Source: Bacillota bacterium
Lineage (GTDB): Bacteria > Bacillota > Clostridia > Acetivibrionales > DSM-1351
NCBI GenBank assembly: GCA_023398105.1
Contig: JAEWST010000142.1
Location: 1-16,189, forward strand
Length of the DNA stretch: 16,189 nucleotides
Reading direction: 5' to 3'
Part shown: positions 1 through 6,357 of the stretch, one piece after another
Position numbering within the stretch: position 1 is the first letter of the stretch
Layout: every line of letters starts with the position of its first letter
The notes under the pieces: model-generated
The model's input: only the letters and a program-made list of their open reading frames with translations
Database searches by the model: none
Told to the model about the DNA's origin: nothing
Made by a program: the position numbers and the translations under genes

Positions 1-10
1 TGATTGTAAT

Positions 11-54
11 AGCTTGAAAATATAGTTAGTGCAAACATGGTGGATTTTCAAGCT
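11..54. repeat. 10-bp inverted repeat upstream of the ABC exporter
   Basis: AGCTTGAAAA at 11-20 is the exact reverse complement of TTTTCAAGCT at 45-54, with 24 bases between. It could form a stem-loop in RNA or be the end of an upstream transcript. No gene is visible in 1-213. There is no T-tract directly after the right arm, so I do not call it a terminator. Confidence 0.4.
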
Positions 55-55
55 C

Positions 56-77
56 CAAAAACCACAAGTGGTTTTTG
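56..77. promoter_or_regulatory. Palindrome upstream of the ABC exporter (candidate operator or hairpin)
   Basis: CAAAAACCAC at 56-65 and GTGGTTTTTG at 68-77 are perfect inverted arms separated by AA. A related palindrome with the same AAAACCACA half lies upstream of the TauE-like gene at 2866-2883, and both are followed on the plus strand by CGAAAAATT (95-103 and 2890-2898). The shared sequence suggests a common regulator or a common repeat element. It is 137 bp from the ABC start codon. I see no convincing -35/-10 pair between it and the gene, so its role is inferred. Confidence 0.35.
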
Positions 78-213
78 ACGGTGTATTTGTACATCGAAAA
101 ATTTCATTTTGAATCTAGGCGTTATAAGAGTTTATTTTAATTTGTAATGGATTTACAAGTCATAGATAGAAAATAACTCTTAAAAATAATATTTATTACT
201 ATGGAGACAAAAA

Positions 214-1989
214 ATGAAGATAAAAGGCTTAAATAAAAATGATGTAATCTTACTCAAACGGGTCCTAAAATATGTTCTTTTATACAAAGCTAAATTTGTA
301 ATTGCACTTTTGTGTATTATTAGTACAATTGGTACTGGAATAGTAATGCCTCTGCTTTGGGGTAGAATACTTGACAGTCTCTTTCAAAAAGACATGGATG
401 GTGCTGTACTTAATATAACCTACAGTCTTATATTTGGAATACTTACAAATATTATTTCATATTTTCAGTCATATGTCTCTGCTTCACTAAACCAAAACAT
501 AATATTCGACTTAAAAAAAGATATGTATAAGGCTATGCTTGACCTTCCTGTAAAAGCTTATGATGATATGGGTAATGGGGAATTAATGTCCAGATTACAT
601 GGGGATGCTTCAGCAGTTGCAAATGCTATTACAGGAACGCTGTTAAATACTATTGTGGATATAATACGTCTTATTGCTATAGGAATAACTGTATTCACTA
701 TAAGTATAAAATTAGCCTTAATAGTGATGTTCACTTTTCCCATATCTTTTTATATTTTTAATAAATACGGCAAAAAAATTAGAAATAGTAATAAGAAGTT
801 ATCAGAATTGAATGATAAATATTATAGTGACTCTGGACAAGCTATTTGGGGTATAAGAGAAATTAAAAGTTTAGGAGTTAAAAAAGAGAAATTTAGTTCC
901 TTTATTTACTTATCAGGCAAATTAAAAAAAATGATAGTAGATGTAACATTGTTAAGTGCTAAGTCTCAAGCATTATCAAACATTATAAATTTTTTCTCTC
1001 AGATGGCAGTGGCTTTTATTGGAGGACTATTTGTTGTAAAAGGATTATTGGATATTAAGTATTTTATAGCCTTCTACTCATATTCAGGTCAGTTTTCAGG
1101 TTCAATATTGAACATTAGCAGATTAAATCTTGATCTTCAACAGGTTATGAATTCCATTGAGAGAATGTTTTTATTAATTGATGGACTATCTTATAAATCT
1201 GAGAATTTCGGTGAAAAAAGTGTAGATAATTTAAATGGTGATATAAAGTTTAAAAATGTATTCTTTAAATATGGCAGTGAATCAAATGTGCTTGACAACC
1301 TAACTTTAAATATTCCAGCAAAAAGTAAAACTGCAATAGTAGGGAGCAGCGGAAGTGGTAAAACCACTATGTTTAATTTACTGCTTAAGCTATATGACCC
1401 TTGCGAAGGGCGAATATTAATTGATGGCATAGATATAAATGATATTAAAGAAGAAGACTTGCGAAGGCATATTTCTGTTGTGCGTCAAGAACCTGTTTTA
1501 TTTATGATGACAATAAAAGAAAATTTATTACTTGCAAACGCAAATGCGTCTCAGCAGGAAATAGAAAGTGCATGTAAGAAGGCTTATATACATGAATATA
1601 TTGAATCCTTACCCAATAAGTATGATTCAGTAATAGGTGAAAATGGTGTGAATTTTTCTGGTGGTCAAATACAGAGAATTGCTATTGCCAGAGCCTTAAT
1701 TAAAAAGTCAAAGATAGTTCTTTTTGATGAAGCAACATCATCTTTAGATAATGAGTCTCAATTCTACATTAAAAAGGCTATTGATGCAATAGCTGAGGAA
1801 TGTACTGTAGTTATAATAGCTCATAGACTTTCAACAATAATTCAAGCTGATGTTATATATGTAATGGATAGAGGGAAATTAGCAGGCTATGGCAATCACG
1901 ATTCATTAATACATAAAAATAGCATATATAAAAAACTATATAAGGCAGAGGTGGAGCTTATAAATGATATTTGCAAGAAGGTGATTTGA
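214..1989 (+). CDS. ABC exporter, fused permease and ATPase (half transporter)
   Basis: This is a half-size ABC exporter that would work as a dimer in the cytoplasmic membrane, using ATP hydrolysis to push a substrate out. The first 310 or so residues form the six-helix exporter membrane domain (hydrophobic stretches near 28-50, 66-88, 143-183 and 255-300). The ATPase follows: Walker A GSSGSGKTT at 377-385, signature FSGGQ at 481-485, Walker B IVLFDE at 501-506 and the switch His537 in IIAHRLS. At 591 residues it has the usual length for the family. ATG 214 is preceded by GGAG at 203-206. No peptidase C39 domain is present, so it is not a leader-cleaving bacteriocin exporter. No partner half-transporter or precursor peptide gene adjoins it within the window, so the substrate is unknown; drug, lipid or peptide export are all possible. 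The next gene converges on it. Confidence 0.93.
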   Translation: MKIKGLNKNDVILLKRVLKYVLLYKAKFVIALLCIISTIGTGIVMPLLWGRILDSLFQKDMDGAVLNITYSLIFGILTNIISYFQSYVSASLNQNIIFDLKKDMYKAMLDLPVKAYDDMGNGELMSRLHGDASAVANAITGTLLNTIVDIIRLIAIGITVFTISIKLALIVMFTFPISFYIFNKYGKKIRNSNKKLSELNDKYYSDSGQAIWGIREIKSLGVKKEKFSSFIYLSGKLKKMIVDVTLLSAKSQALSNIINFFSQMAVAFIGGLFVVKGLLDIKYFIAFYSYSGQFSGSILNISRLNLDLQQVMNSIERMFLLIDGLSYKSENFGEKSVDNLNGDIKFKNVFFKYGSESNVLDNLTLNIPAKSKTAIVGSSGSGKTTMFNLLLKLYDPCEGRILIDGIDINDIKEEDLRRHISVVRQEPVLFMMTIKENLLLANANASQQEIESACKKAYIHEYIESLPNKYDSVIGENGVNFSGGQIQRIAIARALIKKSKIVLFDEATSSLDNESQFYIKKAIDAIAEECTVVIIAHRLSTIIQADVIYVMDRGKLAGYGNHDSLIHKNSIYKKLYKAEVELINDICKKVI

Positions 1990-2021
1990 GGTCATAAATC
2001 AACTATCTCATATGCCTTTTC

Positions 2022-2840
2022 TCACAATAGTTCTATCAACAATATCCTTACCCCCACAATCCCTAACGCAATAGCAAGCCCTCTTATTATAAAGCTACCA
2101 CCCATACGCTTGGAAAGCCTTGCTCCAACCTGTGCACCAAAGAGAACTCCAATGGCTAAACCAATAGTTTGAAGCACTCCTTTTGATAATGCTCCTGATA
2201 GAATATGAACTATTGTACCAGATAGAGACATTCCAGCAAGAACAAAGTGGGAGGTGGCTGTTGCTATATGAACAGGAAAATTAAGTGCGTGTACCAGCAC
2301 AGGAACATGTATAATTCCACCGCCAATTCCCAGCAGACTTGATAAATAGCCTACAAAAACACTGATTATTATACCAAGTATAGGATTATAGGAGAAGGTA
2401 TGTGTAATGCTTTCAATATCTGTAATTGAACGACTTAAGTGCTTCTTTGACTGCTTGTTTTCTGAAGGGTTTTTATTGTTCGGTTTAAGCATAAGAAATA
2501 CTGATGCTGCAATTAACAATACTCCGAATAATATATTAAAAATGTTTCGTGGTATTAGTGAAGTAGTAACGGCACCTAATATTGAGCCTGGCAGTGTTGC
2601 TAAGGCAAAAATCAGACCTGATTTATAATCTATTCTTTTCATTTTTGCATAAGCAACTGAACCTGACAATGAATTGAAGAATACAACTGCCAGAGAAATA
2701 CTTGTAATGGTTTCAGGACTTTTATCTGGATATAAAAGTAACAGGACTGGTACTAATATGAATCCACCGCCAGCTCCAATCAGTGTGCCAAAAGTCCCCA
2801 CCATAAAACCTAAAGGAATAAGCCATAAAAATTGTTCCAT
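2022..2840 (-). CDS. TauE/SafE family membrane permease (probable sulfite/organosulfur anion exporter)
   Basis: This is a polytopic membrane protein of the TauE/SafE family (about 8 hydrophobic segments, 272 residues, typical length). The family's internal duplication is visible: GTLIGAGGGFILVPVLL at residues 18-34 and SSLLGIGGGIIHVPVLV at 167-183. A charged cytoplasmic loop (about 121-145, rich in N, K and S) separates the two halves. Members move sulfite, sulfoacetate or other small organic anions; the substrate here is not determined. The start is ATG 2840 with GGAGG at 2854-2858, a long spacing of 13 nt, but no better start exists. A good minus-strand promoter lies at 2996-3024, giving a leader of about 148 nt that contains the palindrome at 2866-2883. 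A truncated putative sulfate exporter lies just upstream in the same orientation. Confidence 0.9.
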   Translation of the reverse strand: MEQFLWLIPLGFMVGTFGTLIGAGGGFILVPVLLLLYPDKSPETITSISLAVVFFNSLSGSVAYAKMKRIDYKSGLIFALATLPGSILGAVTTSLIPRNIFNILFGVLLIAASVFLMLKPNNKNPSENKQSKKHLSRSITDIESITHTFSYNPILGIIISVFVGYLSSLLGIGGGIIHVPVLVHALNFPVHIATATSHFVLAGMSLSGTIVHILSGALSKGVLQTIGLAIGVLFGAQVGARLSKRMGGSFIIRGLAIALGIVGVRILLIELL

Positions 2841-2865
2841 AAAAATATATTATCCTCCATACTGC

Positions 2866-2883
2866 AAAACCACATGTTGTTTT
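2866..2883. promoter_or_regulatory. Palindrome in the TauE leader (candidate operator or hairpin)
   Basis: This 18-bp dyad has AAAAC...GTTTT outer arms and an ACATGT core, with one mismatched pair (C2871/T2878). It lies inside the predicted 5' leader of the TauE-like gene, just upstream of its ribosome binding site. It resembles the palindrome at 56-77. It could be an operator acting as a roadblock or an RNA hairpin controlling translation; the sequence does not decide between them. Confidence 0.4.
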
Positions 2884-2995
2884 TCTACTCGAAAAATTAA
2901 CTATGTTCGCACTATATAATCTTCTATGTTAATAAACTCCTAGCTCCAACGCCACTATAGGCATAAACAATAATAATTGTAGAATACATCTTACT

Positions 2996-3024
2996 ATAAT
3001 AATTCCTTATATCTATTTTGTCAA
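2996..3024 (-). promoter_or_regulatory. Sigma-A promoter for the TauE-like gene
   Basis: On the minus strand, TTGACA (3019-3024) and TATTAT (2996-3001) are separated by 17 bp. This is a strong vegetative promoter match. Transcription would begin near 2988 and run leftwards into the TauE-like gene. Confidence 0.75.
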
Positions 3025-3071
3025 ATTGCCCTGCGACATAAATAGTAATAAAGCTACTCAGCAAAACTATT

Positions 3072-3400
3072 TTATATTTGCCCAGTGGACAACTGTACTA
3101 GTATACTAACCACTGAAACTACAAACCATAATATTAAACCTAGGAGAAGAGGTTTAACCCCAGTCTTAAGCATGTCCTTAAAGTTTGCACTAAGCCCTAC
3201 AGCAGATAAAGCCATTACAATCATAAATTTGCCTGTAGCAGATAGAAATTCAACAATACTTTCGCTGAATATACCTAAGGTATTTAAAAGTGATGCTAAC
3301 AAAAATCCAATTATGAACCAAGGAAATATCTTTTTTAAGCTATAATTTACAGTTCCATCTGCCTTGGAAGCTTTTTTCTTTTTAATTATATAAAGATATT
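3072..3400 (-). pseudogene. 3' remnant of a YeiH-type putative sulfate exporter
   Basis: The minus-strand reading frame ending at TAA 3072-3074 encodes about 100 residues that match the C-terminal end of YeiH/UPF0324 family membrane proteins: IFPWFIIGFLLASLLNTLG, then a MALSAVGLSANFKDMLKTG stretch, then a final hydrophobic helix. The family is normally about 330-350 residues, so two thirds is missing. The open frame extends upstream to a TTG at 3470. Those extra 25 or so codons have no ribosome binding site, do not look like the family, and overlap the promoter of the divergent polyferredoxin gene. I place the break near 3400 (approximate). Neither minus-strand frame between 3400 and 3543 contains recognisable upstream pieces, so this is a deletion rather than a simple frameshift. 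Confidence 0.75.
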
Positions 3401-3457
3401 GACAATACTGTGAGCAGATATTATTAGGACAAACATTGTAATATTTGAATATATAGA

Positions 3458-3486
3458 TTGACAAATACAATAAGTGTATTTATAAT
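3458..3486 (+). promoter_or_regulatory. Consensus sigma-A promoter for the polyferredoxin gene
   Basis: TTGACA (3458-3463), a 17-bp spacer and TATAAT (3481-3486) match the consensus exactly. Inside it, AAATAC (3463-3468) and GTATTT (3476-3481) form a perfect 6-bp inverted repeat with a 7-bp gap that fills the spacer, a natural place for a repressor. The identity of any regulator is unknown. Confidence 0.85.
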
Positions 3487-3543
3487 AATAGCAGATATTT
3501 CATTTGAAATTGAAAAATTGTTTTTATTTGAAAGGGGTTTAAG

Positions 3544-4209
3544 ATGGCAAGTTTTAGGAAATTTATACACAAATGGGCATGGGTTATGCTTATTGTTTTT
3601 TGCATTATTGGATTAATATATCCCATTATAGGTATAGCTGCTTTGATATGTATGTTGGCACCATCTGTAGTTGCTTTGTTTAGGGGCAGAATGTGGTGCG
3701 GAAATTTTTGTCCAAGAGGGAGCTTTAATGATAATATTTTAGCTAAGCTTAGCCGAAAAAAAGTAATACCCAAGTTTATGAAGAGTATCTGGTTTAGAAA
3801 TCTGTTTTTGATTATACTTATGAGTGCATTTACTGTGCAGCTTACATTTGCGTGGGGAGATATAGTTAAAATCGGAGGAGTATTTGTTAGAATGATTTTA
3901 ATAACTACCGTTATAACTATAATTTTAGGAATTATTTATAAAGAAAGAACTTGGTGTGTGTTCTGCCCTATGGGAACAATGGCATATTATGTGACGAAAA
4001 TTAAAAGTGGTTTAAAGGCAAGTCTAACTACAAAGTATGTAACTTTTGAAAGGGATAAGTGTATAAATTGTAATATATGTACAAAGACATGTCCTATGGG
4101 GATTAATGTATTAAGCTATAAGAATGAAGAAAAAGTTACAGAGGCTAACTGTTTAAAATGTAATGCATGTGTTCAAAAATGCCCTAAAAGTGCACTTTGT
4201 GAAAAATAG
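3544..4209 (+). CDS. Membrane-bound 4Fe-4S polyferredoxin (NapH/YccM-like)
   Basis: This protein likely passes electrons between a membrane redox partner and a cytoplasmic or membrane oxidoreductase. It begins with hydrophobic segments (about 12-47), followed by CGNFCPRG (52-59), two more helices (about 86-103 and 112-132) and CVFCPMG (138-144). The paired CxxxCP/CxxCP motifs after helices are typical of the NapH/CcoG-like family. It ends with a soluble two-cluster ferredoxin module: Cys 173/176/179/183 and Cys 203/206/209/213. The 221-residue length is shorter than many NapH proteins. ATG 3544 has AAAGGGG at 3531-3537. It is a single-gene unit with its own consensus promoter and a terminator at 4281-4321. 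Its partner is not in the window. Confidence 0.88.
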   Translation: MASFRKFIHKWAWVMLIVFCIIGLIYPIIGIAALICMLAPSVVALFRGRMWCGNFCPRGSFNDNILAKLSRKKVIPKFMKSIWFRNLFLIILMSAFTVQLTFAWGDIVKIGGVFVRMILITTVITIILGIIYKERTWCVFCPMGTMAYYVTKIKSGLKASLTTKYVTFERDKCINCNICTKTCPMGINVLSYKNEEKVTEANCLKCNACVQKCPKSALCEK

Positions 4210-4280
4210 AAAAATTCATACTGAATACTAATAAATGTCTAATATGCTTTTTGAAATTAAAAGCAGCTAAATTAATAGAT

Positions 4281-4321
4281 AAACTGTTTGAGATAAATGA
4301 ATCTTGGGCGGTTTGTTTTTT
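4281..4321 (+). terminator. Rho-independent terminator after the polyferredoxin gene
   Basis: Bases 4281-4294 pair with 4301-4314 around the loop AAATGA (4295-4300). The 14-bp RNA stem uses several G-U pairs, and GTTTTTT (4315-4321) follows directly. The G-U pairs make it directional: it is much more stable as a plus-strand transcript. Confidence 0.75.
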
Positions 4322-4378
4322 AGCTTGTTTTAACAAAGAATTGACTTTTTGTAAATAAGATTATTTGCTATATATTCA

Positions 4379-4387
4379 TGGTATAAT
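4379..4387 (+). promoter_or_regulatory. Extended -10 promoter for the SDR/radical SAM operon
   Basis: TG-G-TATAAT (TG 4379-4380, TATAAT 4382-4387) is an extended -10 element. No good -35 lies at the right distance; the TTGACT at 4341-4346 is too far upstream. Transcription would start near 4394, about 26 nt before the ATG at 4420. Confidence 0.5.
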
Positions 4388-4419
4388 AACCATATATATT
4401 TGTTTAACAGGAGACGTTT

Positions 4420-5130
4420 ATGTTTAAAAACAAAGTGGCTGTTGTGACTGGTGGTGCCAGTGGTATTGGAAAGGCTATTTGTGATGAATTTAAAAAGGCA
4501 GGGGCAAAGGTATGTATTATTGATAAATCGGATAACGATTATTTTGTAGGAGACATTGCCAGAGAAGAAGTTCTTCATGAATTTGCAGCAAAGGTTTTAA
4601 ATGATTACGGACAGGTGGATTATATTATAAATAATGCCTGTTTTTCTATGGGTGGAATAGAAAATTGCTCCTATGAGGATTTTAACTATGTGCTTCGAAC
4701 TGGGGTAACAGCTCCTTTCATGCTGGCAAAATTATTTATGAACAATTTTAGCAAGGATGCGGCAATTGTAAATGTTTCATCTAGCAGAGACAGAATGAGC
4801 CAGCCCAACACAGAAAGCTACACAGCTGCAAAAGGCGGAATATCAGCTTTGACTCATGCACTGGCAGTTAGTTTGGCTGGCAAGGTAAGAGTAAACTCCA
4901 TTAGCCCGGGATGGATTGACACTAGCGGAACTGAATTTCACGGTGCAGACAATACACAGCATCTGGCAGGCAGAGTTGGAACTCCCATTGATATAGCCAA
5001 TATGGTGCTTTTTCTTTGCAGCGATAAAGCGGGCTTTATTACAGGTGAGAACATTGCAATTGATGGCGGAATGACAAAGCTTATGATTTATCACAATGAT
5101 TTTGGCTGGACTTATGATAGCAACGTATAG
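4420..5130 (+). CDS. Short-chain dehydrogenase/reductase (SDR), probably NAD-dependent
   Basis: This is a classical SDR of 236 residues. It has the nucleotide-binding TGGASGIG (10-17), an acidic residue after beta-2 (Asp35, which usually favours NAD over NADP), a strand-4 NNA motif at 71-73 (followed by Cys instead of the usual Gly) and catalytic Ser in VSSS (119-122). The Tyr134-x3-Lys138 pair (YTAAK), PGW (163-165) and a terminal ITGENIAIDGGM stretch complete the family pattern. The substrate cannot be told. The start is ATG 4420 with AGGAG at 4409-4413. The radical SAM gene follows after a 25-bp gap with no terminator between, so the two are probably co-transcribed. The final 15 residues extend past the usual family end and are rich in aromatic residues. 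Confidence 0.92.
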   Translation: MFKNKVAVVTGGASGIGKAICDEFKKAGAKVCIIDKSDNDYFVGDIAREEVLHEFAAKVLNDYGQVDYIINNACFSMGGIENCSYEDFNYVLRTGVTAPFMLAKLFMNNFSKDAAIVNVSSSRDRMSQPNTESYTAAKGGISALTHALAVSLAGKVRVNSISPGWIDTSGTEFHGADNTQHLAGRVGTPIDIANMVLFLCSDKAGFITGENIAIDGGMTKLMIYHNDFGWTYDSNV

Positions 5131-5155
5131 CAAGATGTAAAGGATTAATTATATT

Positions 5156-6040
5156 ATGGATTTCATACCTGCAAAAACACTTGTTTCGGGATATCGTGAG
5201 AATGATAATTGGTTCGGAAACAACTACAATATGAATATTTACAAGGGTTGCTGCCATGGGTGTATATATTGTGACAGTAGAAGTGAGTGCTATCATATAG
5301 ATAATTTTGATGAGGTGAGAGCAAAGGAAAATGCTCTTGCCTTGATTTATCGTGACATTAAGTCTAAACGCAAAACTGGAGTTATAGGGACAGGTGCGAT
5401 GAGCGACCCCTACAACCCTTTTGAAAAGGAGTATGAGCTGACGAGGGGTGCACTTGAACTAATTAATACATATGGCTTTGGGATATCCATAGCCACAAAA
5501 AGTGACTTAGTAACAAGAGATATAGATTTACTGAAAAAGATAAAGCGACATTCTCCCGTCCTGATTAAGATTACAATTACTACTTGTGAGGATGAGCTAT
5601 GCAGAAAGCTTGAACCTAATGTTGCAGTAGCCTCAAAACGATTTGCTGCTATTAAGCAATTGTCCGATAACGGCATATTTGCAGGAGTTCTCATGATGCC
5701 TATTTTGCCTTATATTGAGGATAATGAAGATAATATAAGAGGAATAATACATAAAGCACATGAAAGCGGTGCGAAATTCATTTATCCTGCTTTTGGTGTA
5801 ACGCTAAGGCAAAACCAGAGGGAATGGTATTTTAGCAAGCTAGATAAATTTTTTCCAGGTATGAAAGAAAAATATATAAAAGAGTATGGCGATTCCTATG
5901 AGTGCCATTCACCTAATGCAAAGCAGCTAATGTCAATGACTAAGCAGGAATGCGAGAGGCTTGGGCTTTTGTATAAAATGAAGGATATTATTAACGGATA
6001 TAAGCGTGGCTATTATGATAAGCAGCTTACGTTGTTTTAA
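5156..6040 (+). CDS. SPL-family radical SAM protein
   Basis: This is a radical SAM enzyme related to spore photoproduct lyase-like proteins (SPL/Rv2578c group). The cluster motif is C32-x3-C36-x2-C39 (CCHGCIYC). It is followed by the GVIGTGAMSDPYNPFE stretch typical of this branch and a TIM-barrel-like body, for a total of 294 residues. It lacks the long N-terminal domain of true SplB, so DNA spore-photoproduct repair should not be assumed; the group's reaction is largely uncharacterised. ATG 5156 has a modest ribosome site, AAAGGA just after 5137. It is the second gene of an apparent operon with the SDR gene. I found no clear terminator after it. Confidence 0.87.
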   Translation: MDFIPAKTLVSGYRENDNWFGNNYNMNIYKGCCHGCIYCDSRSECYHIDNFDEVRAKENALALIYRDIKSKRKTGVIGTGAMSDPYNPFEKEYELTRGALELINTYGFGISIATKSDLVTRDIDLLKKIKRHSPVLIKITITTCEDELCRKLEPNVAVASKRFAAIKQLSDNGIFAGVLMMPILPYIEDNEDNIRGIIHKAHESGAKFIYPAFGVTLRQNQREWYFSKLDKFFPGMKEKYIKEYGDSYECHSPNAKQLMSMTKQECERLGLLYKMKDIINGYKRGYYDKQLTLF

Positions 6041-6357
6041 TTTGCTGGATATGTAGAAATTTATGAAGTAAGAATGGAGAATCATACAATAAAAAAATTT
6101 ATTTACAAAGGTTTGCATATTTCATAAACCAGCATCAGCGGCGTAATTTTAATCAGGTGTGAAATACTAGCCATCTTTAATATAAGGGTAATATAAATGG
6201 GATAAAAAGTTTAATTTTATATAATTTTCTTGATTTAAATATTATAATAGAGTTACTGAAGTAATATAATCACTTAGTAATTATAACTTATTTAATTTGT
6301 GGGTGGTTTAATACAAAATTAAAGGAAAGCTTATAAATTAAGAATGAAGGTGACTCT
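6041..6357. other. Intergenic region upstream of the helicase gene, with possible promoter
   Basis: This 317-bp AT-rich stretch has no convincing gene. A TATAAT at 6243-6248 lacks a good -35. It is followed by a perfect 12-bp palindrome TTACTGAAGTAA (6253-6264) that would overlap the transcription start, and a second TATAAT sits at 6265-6270. A weak 5-bp hairpin (6110-6114 with 6126-6130) lies near the radical SAM end. This is most likely the promoter region of the helicase/DprA pair. Confidence 0.4.

Noticed and set aside
1983..2000. Hairpin between the convergent ABC and TauE genes as a terminator
   Set aside because: Only a 5-bp GATTT/AAATC stem and no T-tract.
2010..2840. Plus-strand open frames at 2407-2628 and 2674-2919
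   Set aside because: Antisense shadows of the TauE-like gene with no family resemblance.
2841..2988. Riboswitch in the TauE-like leader
   Set aside because: Long enough, but I could not match any known riboswitch core; only the short palindrome is clear.
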